Origin: JAJDAT01 sp964344185
GTDB taxonomy: Bacteria > Nitrospinota > Nitrospinia > Nitrospinales > JAJDAT01
Assembly: GCA_964344185.1 (NCBI GenBank)
Contig: CAYFMN010000001.1
Location: 124,001-188,000 of the forward strand
DNA: 64,000 nt
Direction of reading: 5' to 3'
Within the stretch, counting starts at the first letter, position 1. Each line of letters opens with the position of its first letter. A program made the position numbers and the translations under genes. The notes below the pieces were generated by a model. The model did no database searches. It saw only the letters and a list, made by a program, of their open reading frames with translations, and was not told the origin of the DNA. Shown here in pieces: positions 58,636 through 64,000 of the stretch.

Positions 58636-59493
58636 TTATGTTTTATTTAGACGATAAGCTTCGCGGATTCCACAGGCGTATAAGTCTGCCCAATGGGCCC
58701 GCTTTTTAGCTTCTGGTTCTATTAAGTCCTGCCATTGACGCTTGTTTTTAATAAAACTCTCCCAGGAAATTTTTTCATAATCCGTTTCTAAAGATAAAAA
58801 CCATCTTTCTAAAAGAGCCGTTGTAGGAAAGCAAGTCAAGCTTAATTTTTTTTTTCCGGTATCGTGAGTCTGTGGGAGTTGGTATGTTTTTTTATTCGGT
58901 TGTGTCAGGGCTACTAAGAGTATTGGCGCTTCCATGGCGCTGTTCGATTCCAGCATTTTTTGAAATTGTGTCGCTTCTTTACCCTGAACCGCCGCGTATG
59001 CTGCCATGAAGGTATCTATCAGAACCGTTTCTCTAGCCGCTCTGCAAGCTAGCCTAAGCAAATTATAAGGCTCTGAGACGTAGTACAAAAGGCCAAAACA
59101 AAAAACAGTGTCAAATTCATTTGGTTGAAGAGATTCTAAATACTCAAAAACGTCTCCTGTTTTTAAATGGCAAGAAGAGCTTGGTATTTCGAAATCCAGG
59201 AATATTTTATTGCCTCGCTCTATTGTGTTTTCCTCAGAGTCAATCCCGCATGTAAATTGAGCGCCCAATTTCCAGGCGGCATAAGAAAAGGTTCCCATAT
59301 GGCAACCCAAATCTAAAACGCGTTTTCCTTTTATAGCGTCTATATTTTTAATTAATAAGTTTTGGGTTCGTCCATTGAGACAATCATAATTGTAAGGGAT
59401 GGCCCATCTATTTTGCCGCTCGTCTAGAGTAATAAATTGACTGTTTTCTGGGAAAAACGGCTTTGGTATTGAATTTGATGTTTCAGTTTTCAA
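58636..59493 (-). CDS. Class I SAM-dependent methyltransferase
   Basis: A 285-residue protein. Motif I is VLDLGCHMGTFSYAAWKLGA, the acidic end of the next strand GIDSEENTIERG, and motif for strand 4 FDTVFCFGLLYYVSEPYNLL. The fold is that of small-molecule or RNA methyltransferases. The C-terminal segment (CFPTTALLERWFLSLETDYE) resembles tRNA-cmo5U-type or sugar methyltransferases, but the substrate cannot be told. No neighbouring pathway genes. Confidence 0.8.
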   Translation of the reverse strand: MKTETSNSIPKPFFPENSQFITLDERQNRWAIPYNYDCLNGRTQNLLIKNIDAIKGKRVLDLGCHMGTFSYAAWKLGAQFTCGIDSEENTIERGNKIFLDFEIPSSSCHLKTGDVFEYLESLQPNEFDTVFCFGLLYYVSEPYNLLRLACRAARETVLIDTFMAAYAAVQGKEATQFQKMLESNSAMEAPILLVALTQPNKKTYQLPQTHDTGKKKLSLTCFPTTALLERWFLSLETDYEKISWESFIKNKRQWQDLIEPEAKKRAHWADLYACGIREAYRLNKT

Positions 59494-59851
59494 TTTTTTG
59501 TAAAAAAACTGGTAATTGTGTATTTAAATATATTAAAATTAGTTAAAATTAAATAATAATTTTACTTGACTTGTTGTCTGGTGATTTGTTAATAAATATT
59601 TAATTTTATTAGGTTTATGACTTTTTCAGGAAAGATTTAAAATGTAGAGAAAACTAAGTATTTATTGATAGGTATCCACTAAGCTTTACTTATACCCTTC
59701 CTGAAAAAGATATTTCTTGCTCCAATCTTCATTAAAAAGCATAATATATTGATACACTTAATCCCCAAAAACGTCAAATAGCGATTGTTAAATAGCTAGG
59801 TTACTGGAAAATTATTTCGGGATGCCGATGCTATATTTTTTCGAGGCTTTT
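59494..59851. other. AT-rich divergent intergenic region
   Basis: About 360 bases between the methyltransferase (-) and J-domain (+) genes. Homopolymer-rich, no gene, RNA or repeat recognised. Divergent promoters are expected. Confidence 0.5.
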
Positions 59852-60634
59852 ATGTTACCTACCTGCGTTCTAACTCCTGAAGAAGAAGAACTCCGCCAAA
59901 AGAATAGAGAATTAACCGATCTCCAACAGGAATTAGCTGAAAAAGAATTGTTGTTATCAACCTGTCGAAGCGATTTGGGTTTTTTTGAAAAAAAATATAA
60001 TCGCATAGTCGGTTCCAGGTACGCAGAATTAGATAGATTACGAGCTCAGGTGTTAGGTTTCGCCAGTTCTATCAATCCCGCTAAAAGTCAGTTGCGTGAA
60101 GAAGCCGAAACGGCCCGTAAGCACGCCGAACAAACGGAGCAAGAAGCGGGAGACTGGGAAGATAATTCGCCTTTAGACAATAAATTTGATCCGAGTGAAG
60201 ATTTGAAAAAATTATTTCGCGAGGCGGCAAAAAAGATACATCCTGATTTGGCAAATACTGGTGAAGAGAGAGAAAAACGCCATCAATTAATGGCAGAGCT
60301 GAATCGGGCTTATGACAATATGGATGCTTTCCGAATTAAAGAGATTGTAAAAGATTGGGAGGAGTGGGGGCGTTTATCTGAAGAAATTCCGATAGGCATT
60401 CAGCTAGTAAAAAGTATTAGAAAAATAGCTCAAGTCAAAGACAGACTAGCTGGGATTGAGAGCGAATTAAATGCTTTGGAAAACTCAGAAATGTATCGAT
60501 TAAAAGAACGTATTGAACAGGCTCAGCGAAATGGACGAGATGTCTTAAAAGAAATGGCGTTGGATCTAGAAGATAAAATTTCGTCTATAAAAACAAGAGT
60601 ATTTAAATTAGCCGACGACTTAATTTATTTATAA
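59852..60634 (+). CDS. J-domain protein with flanking coiled coils
   Basis: About 260 residues. I start at the ATG at 59852 (MLPTCVLTPEEEEL) because GAGG lies five bases upstream; ATGs at 59822 and 59828 lack this. The first part is a coiled coil (ELRQKNRELTDLQQELAEKE). A short J-domain (about 135-175) carries KKLFREAAKKIHPDLANTGE with the HPD motif that stimulates DnaK ATPase, and LNRAYDNMDAF. The C terminus is a second coiled coil. It ends 6 bp before the Sel1-repeat gene, so the two probably work together. Confidence 0.85.
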   Translation: MLPTCVLTPEEEELRQKNRELTDLQQELAEKELLLSTCRSDLGFFEKKYNRIVGSRYAELDRLRAQVLGFASSINPAKSQLREEAETARKHAEQTEQEAGDWEDNSPLDNKFDPSEDLKKLFREAAKKIHPDLANTGEEREKRHQLMAELNRAYDNMDAFRIKEIVKDWEEWGRLSEEIPIGIQLVKSIRKIAQVKDRLAGIESELNALENSEMYRLKERIEQAQRNGRDVLKEMALDLEDKISSIKTRVFKLADDLIYL

Positions 60635-60640
60635 GGTCAA

Positions 60641-63121
60641 ATGCTGGAAAAAGAAAACCAATCAAGTAAGACTCTTGCGGCGTTTTTTGAAAAAGGACTT
60701 CTAAAAACTTCTACGCGTAAAGCTTCTAGTTTGTCTCGAAGAGGAATGAACTTTATTGCCGAGAAGAATATTTCTGGATTAGGTGAAGTTCGTTATCGCG
60801 CTGAAGATGGAGAAACTGTTCCCGTTAGCTACCGCAAAATTTCTTCATGGTATCGCGAAGCTAAGGCTGGCGAAGCTCTATCCCAGTACAATTTAGGTGT
60901 TATGTATTTTAAAGGCGTTGGAGTGGAACGTGATTTTTCGACGGCCGCGAGTTGGTTTTGCAAAGCTGCGAATCAAGGTTTGGCAAGCGCTCAGGGGTTT
61001 CTTGGAGTTATGTATGAGAAAGGGATGGGTGTTGCCGAAAATTTTGAAGAGAGCGTTAATTGGTATAAAAAAGCGTCGGATCAGGGAGATAAAGTAGCTC
61101 AATTTAATTTTGCTCGCATGCTATACGAGGGAAAAGGAACCAAGAGGACTCCTGAACAAGCTTTAAAATTATTTCAAGAATCTGCAAAAAGTGGGAACTT
61201 GGCCGCTCAGAACTTGTTGGGAGTGATGTACGAGAATGGCGATGGCGTAGAAAAAAACTTCAAAGACGCTATTAAATGGTATCGTAAAGCGGCTAAAGAA
61301 GGTTATGCGGAAGCCCAGTTCAATATGGGCGATATGTTTGAACAAGGTAAGGGAATAAAAAAGAATTTAAAAAAGGCCGCCGAATGGTATGGGTTGGCGG
61401 CTGAAAAAGGATATGAAGAAGCCCAATATAAGATGGGCGTTATTAGGTACGCTGGGCATGGCGTCAAAAAAGATTCTAGAGAAGCGCTGCGCTGGTTTTG
61501 TAAAGCCGCGGAAAAGGGGCACGATAAAGCTCAAGAGTTTTTAGGCAATTTTAACGGTAGTGAAAAATCAGGTCCGGAAGATTTTTTTCAAAAGGCGAAT
61601 TATTTTTTTAATTTAGAAGATTATGAAGAAGCCGTTCAATGGTATCGCTTGGCGGCTAAAAAAGGACATGCGTTATCCCAAACCCGTCTAGGACTTATGA
61701 GCGATTTTTGCATTGGGATCGAGGAGCCCGATCCTGTCGAGGCTGCTGAATGGTATTGTCAGGCCATTAAAAATGGGGGGGCCGAGGCGCAATATTATCT
61801 AGGGCTTTTGTTATTTTTAGGCGACGGGGTTGAGCAAGATTTTCAAGCTGCGTACGATCAATTTTATCAGGCTGCCGAAAATGGAGTGTCAGACGCTCGT
61901 GTATTTTTGGGATTGTTGCTTGAGAGAGGAAAAGGCATTGGGAGAAATTTATCTAAAGCAGCTGAAAACTTTAGAATGGCTGCCGAACAGGGAAACGAAT
62001 TTGCTCAATATAATTTAGCTAGGGTTTTTTATCACGGAAAAGGGACAAAGAGAGATTTTGAAGCTGCCTTCCGTTGGTATCGGAAATCTGCCGAAAGTGG
62101 AAACGATGTTGCGCAATATAATTTGGGAAGAATGTATTATAGCGGTAGGGGTGTAGAACAGGATTATTTGAAAGCGGCTGAGTGGTTTAAAAAGGCAGCT
62201 GAAAACGGTCATGATTACGCTCAATATACGCTTGGAAAAATGCATTGCTCTGGGGAAGGGATGGAGCAAAATTATAGGGAAGGAATTTATTGGATTGGAA
62301 AAGCCGCTGAATTAGATAATTCTCAAGCAATGAATCATTTAGGCGTTATTTATGAAAAAGGTCAGGGAACGCCTATTGATTATGTGATGGCGGTTGAGTG
62401 GTATCGCAAAGCGGCTGAAAAAGGCTATCCTGCGGCTCAAAATAATTTGGGCATGATGTATTTTGTAGGTAAAGGAGTCGAAAAAAATTACGAAGAAGCG
62501 GCAAAGTGGTATCGTCAAGCAGGCCAGTCTCAAAAGGGAGAAGAGGATAATCCTATTGAGCAGCTATTTGGTAAAAATCGAAAAATTTCTGGTGATCCGG
62601 GCGAATGGTTTCGAAAAACCGCAAAAACTCCTCTTGCTCAAAATTTTGTGGGTAAGTTGTATGAAAGTGGTTCTCGGGTCCCACAAGATTATTTAGAAAG
62701 CATTTACTGGTATAAAAAAGCCGCCCAAAGAGGACATGATGAGGCCCAATTCAACTTAGGTTGTATGTATTTCCAAGGTAAGGGAATTTCGAAAGATATT
62801 GATCAAGCTTTAGAATGGTTTTATAAGTCTGCCGACCAAGGAAATGTTAAATCGCAGAAAATGCTAGGTGAAATTTATGAAACTGGAGAATCTGTTGCTA
62901 TAGATTTTTCTAAGTCCTTTGATTGGTATCAGAAAGCTGCGGTTCGTGGCGATAAACGCGCCCAATATTGCCTTGGTCATATGTATTTTTATGGAAAAGG
63001 GGTGGATAGAAATCCATCTTTAGCGAATATGTGGCTTCGAAGATCTTCCGAACAATCTGATTTATTAGCTTTTGGAGCTTTAAGAAAGATGAGCCAAGCC
63101 CCTAAACCTAAAAGAAAGTAG
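60641..63121 (+). CDS. Large Sel1-repeat (SLR) protein
   Basis: An 826-residue soluble protein. After about 70 residues it consists of roughly 20 Sel1-like helical pairs (A-x-x-W-(YF)-x-K-A-A-x-x-G-x-x-x-A-Q-x-x-L-G-x-M-Y-x-x-G-x-G-V), e.g. EALSQYNLGVMYFKGVGVER. SLR proteins are scaffolds for protein assembly and signalling. No signal peptide, so it is probably cytoplasmic. Two irregular insertions break the array (about residues 305-325 and 625-665). It lies directly behind the J-domain gene. Confidence 0.92.
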   Translation: MLEKENQSSKTLAAFFEKGLLKTSTRKASSLSRRGMNFIAEKNISGLGEVRYRAEDGETVPVSYRKISSWYREAKAGEALSQYNLGVMYFKGVGVERDFSTAASWFCKAANQGLASAQGFLGVMYEKGMGVAENFEESVNWYKKASDQGDKVAQFNFARMLYEGKGTKRTPEQALKLFQESAKSGNLAAQNLLGVMYENGDGVEKNFKDAIKWYRKAAKEGYAEAQFNMGDMFEQGKGIKKNLKKAAEWYGLAAEKGYEEAQYKMGVIRYAGHGVKKDSREALRWFCKAAEKGHDKAQEFLGNFNGSEKSGPEDFFQKANYFFNLEDYEEAVQWYRLAAKKGHALSQTRLGLMSDFCIGIEEPDPVEAAEWYCQAIKNGGAEAQYYLGLLLFLGDGVEQDFQAAYDQFYQAAENGVSDARVFLGLLLERGKGIGRNLSKAAENFRMAAEQGNEFAQYNLARVFYHGKGTKRDFEAAFRWYRKSAESGNDVAQYNLGRMYYSGRGVEQDYLKAAEWFKKAAENGHDYAQYTLGKMHCSGEGMEQNYREGIYWIGKAAELDNSQAMNHLGVIYEKGQGTPIDYVMAVEWYRKAAEKGYPAAQNNLGMMYFVGKGVEKNYEEAAKWYRQAGQSQKGEEDNPIEQLFGKNRKISGDPGEWFRKTAKTPLAQNFVGKLYESGSRVPQDYLESIYWYKKAAQRGHDEAQFNLGCMYFQGKGISKDIDQALEWFYKSADQGNVKSQKMLGEIYETGESVAIDFSKSFDWYQKAAVRGDKRAQYCLGHMYFYGKGVDRNPSLANMWLRRSSEQSDLLAFGALRKMSQAPKPKRK

Positions 63122-63161
63122 TTTTTCTGTTTTTTCTGTTTTTTCTGCTTTTTCTTCTTTC
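63121..63161. repeat. Short tandem repeat, 9-bp unit
   Basis: About four units of TTTTTTCTG/TTTTTCTG directly after the Sel1 stop codon. The T runs may help end transcription. The rest of 63162-63487 is AT-rich, without a gene. Confidence 0.7.
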
Positions 63162-63487
63162 CTGAATTGTCCTTTTGATTCAATAATATACATAAAAAAG
63201 TTACCTGGGTTTTTTATTTTGGGCAGAAAATTTTCAAAAATGAAAATATTTTGCTTGAAGTTTTCGGATCAGGGTATTAGATTAACAGTTGTCTTGGGTT
63301 GGATTTATCTCATTTTGAGACATTTCTAAGTTACTAAATTTAATTGATTTACTTATAAATAATTAATTCATTCGTCTCAATTAGAGTCAAATGTATTGAT
63401 TTTTGCCGACTTTGGAGTTTGGTATGGGGATGTTTTTGTCTTTGTTCTAATTCCCAAAAAAATTTCTAAGATACTGGAAAAAATTGT

Positions 63488-64000
63488 ATGAACGAGACCA
63501 ATCCAGATCCTTCTAATCCCTCCGATATTATGCCTAACGATTATAAAGAAGCTTTTCAAAAAATAGAAATCATGAAGATGTTGCCCGATGGAATTTCAGA
63601 TCAAGTTTGGGCTAAAGGCGAAACTCTTTCTTTAAAAGCTGGAGAAATGTTATTTGAAGAAGGTTCTTACGGCCAAAAGATGTACGTAATACTTGCCGGA
63701 AGGGTTGAAATATTTAAAAAGGATAAAACTGTGGCCTTCAGGGGGCCTATGGAGTTTTTGGGCGAAATTTCTTTAGTAGAGCCAAAGCCTCGTTCTGCGG
63801 GTATTCGAGCCATCACAGAAACGGTTCTTTTTGAGATAGATAAAGATATGTTTGATCTTTATCTTGCGCCGAATCCTGAAATTTTAATGGAATTTTTGAA
63901 AATTTTATCAGATCGGGCAAGATCAGACTTGGAAACTCTTAATTGGGGATACAAGGAACTCAAAAAGAGCGAAAGGTTATACCGGACTATTGTAGAAACT
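63488..64000 (+). CDS. Cyclic-nucleotide-binding-domain sensor, 5' part (runs off the window)
   Basis: 171 codons are visible from the ATG at 63488. A short leader is followed by a CNB/Crp-type domain (about 25-140): LSLKAGEMLFEEGSYGQKMY, ILAGRVEIFKK, RGPMEFLGEISLVEPKPRSA (phosphate-binding cassette) and ITETVLFEIDKDMF. The window ends in LKKSERLYRTIVET, the usual entry into a PAS domain, so the full protein is likely a CNB-PAS signalling protein with a kinase, GGDEF or similar output. No HTH is visible. Confidence 0.85.
   Translation, partial: MNETNPDPSNPSDIMPNDYKEAFQKIEIMKMLPDGISDQVWAKGETLSLKAGEMLFEEGSYGQKMYVILAGRVEIFKKDKTVAFRGPMEFLGEISLVEPKPRSAGIRAITETVLFEIDKDMFDLYLAPNPEILMEFLKILSDRARSDLETLNWGYKELKKSERLYRTIVET

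Noticed and set aside
60641..63121. Repetitive DNA as a possible CRISPR array or satellite
   Set aside because: The repeats are protein-level Sel1 motifs with divergent nucleotides and irregular spacing; no constant repeat with unique spacers.
1..64000. tRNA, rRNA or CRISPR array within the window
   Set aside because: I scanned intergenic regions and found no cloverleaf-like sequence with CCA context, no rRNA segment and no regularly spaced direct repeats.

Overview
The window reads as a low-GC chromosome segment from a motile, respiring Gram-negative (diderm) bacterium. Evidence for this is LptD, a MotA/MotB stator, cytochrome bd oxidase, a BepA-like M48 protease, FtsEX-EnvC and several lipoproteins. 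The mix of a PCP_red-HemQ fusion, a DUF115 protein, HmuY and Sel1/J-domain proteins made me think of Nitrospinota or a related marine lineage, but that placement is inference only. Five runs of N (15669, 31980, 34085, 35753, 47748) show it is a draft scaffold. Three of them fall inside genes (ilvN, psd, accD).

Left edge, 1-5.9 kb: a type II CRISPR locus enters the window. It has a complete 1022-residue Cas9 and the first codons of a probable cas1 overlapping the cas9 stop. A candidate tracrRNA, with its own promoter-like boxes and a terminator hairpin, lies divergent from cas9. No CRISPR array is visible; it probably lies to the left of the window. A small Xre regulator/lipoprotein pair and two uncharacterised small genes follow.

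5.9-13.5 kb: a biotin-precursor cluster (bioF, a BioH/BioG-like esterase, bioC) is interrupted by an unusual 904-residue protein that fuses a DUF429 domain to GAF, PAS and histidine kinase domains. A DUF115 (Maf-like) protein follows. 13.5-18 kb: an RHS remnant, an orphan 510-residue acidic-tailed protein, and an envelope operon (YfgM-like TPR protein, BepA-like M48 protease, LysM segment in the -1 frame, SH3-like protein).

18-27 kb: core genes gpsA-larB(+), an OleD-like reductase and tsaD(-), and the ftsE-ftsX-envC-ctpA run for cell-division peptidoglycan hydrolysis. 27-31.4 kb: pentapeptide-repeat protein, HmuY plus an FGE-like lipoprotein, and a restriction-modification pair (NotI-family nuclease with a convergent D12-class adenine methyltransferase).

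31.7-43.2 kb: ilvN, ilvC, psd, pssA, accD, a SemiSWEET, cydAB, a response regulator, divergent VTC-domain and DUF4956 genes, and the PCP_red-HemQ fusion. 43.4-47.5 kb: folC-lptD-pyrE. 48-57 kb: small unknowns, then PilZ-MotB-MotA with a very long MotB N-terminal coiled coil, and an operon of a PpiC-rhodanese protein with DppD/DppF ATPases. 57-64 kb: a hydrolase, repeat-rich spacer, methyltransferase, J-domain protein, a large Sel1-repeat protein and the start of a cyclic-nucleotide-domain sensor.

Five copies of an 80-107 bp MITE-like element with related terminal inverted repeats sit in intergenic regions upstream of bioC, gpsA, ilvC and the gene at 48000. The points most worth a second look are the compact Cas9 with its candidate tracrRNA, the DUF429-kinase fusion, the M48/LysM frame change at an A AAA AAG heptamer, the NotI/D12 pairing and the coiled-coil MotB.
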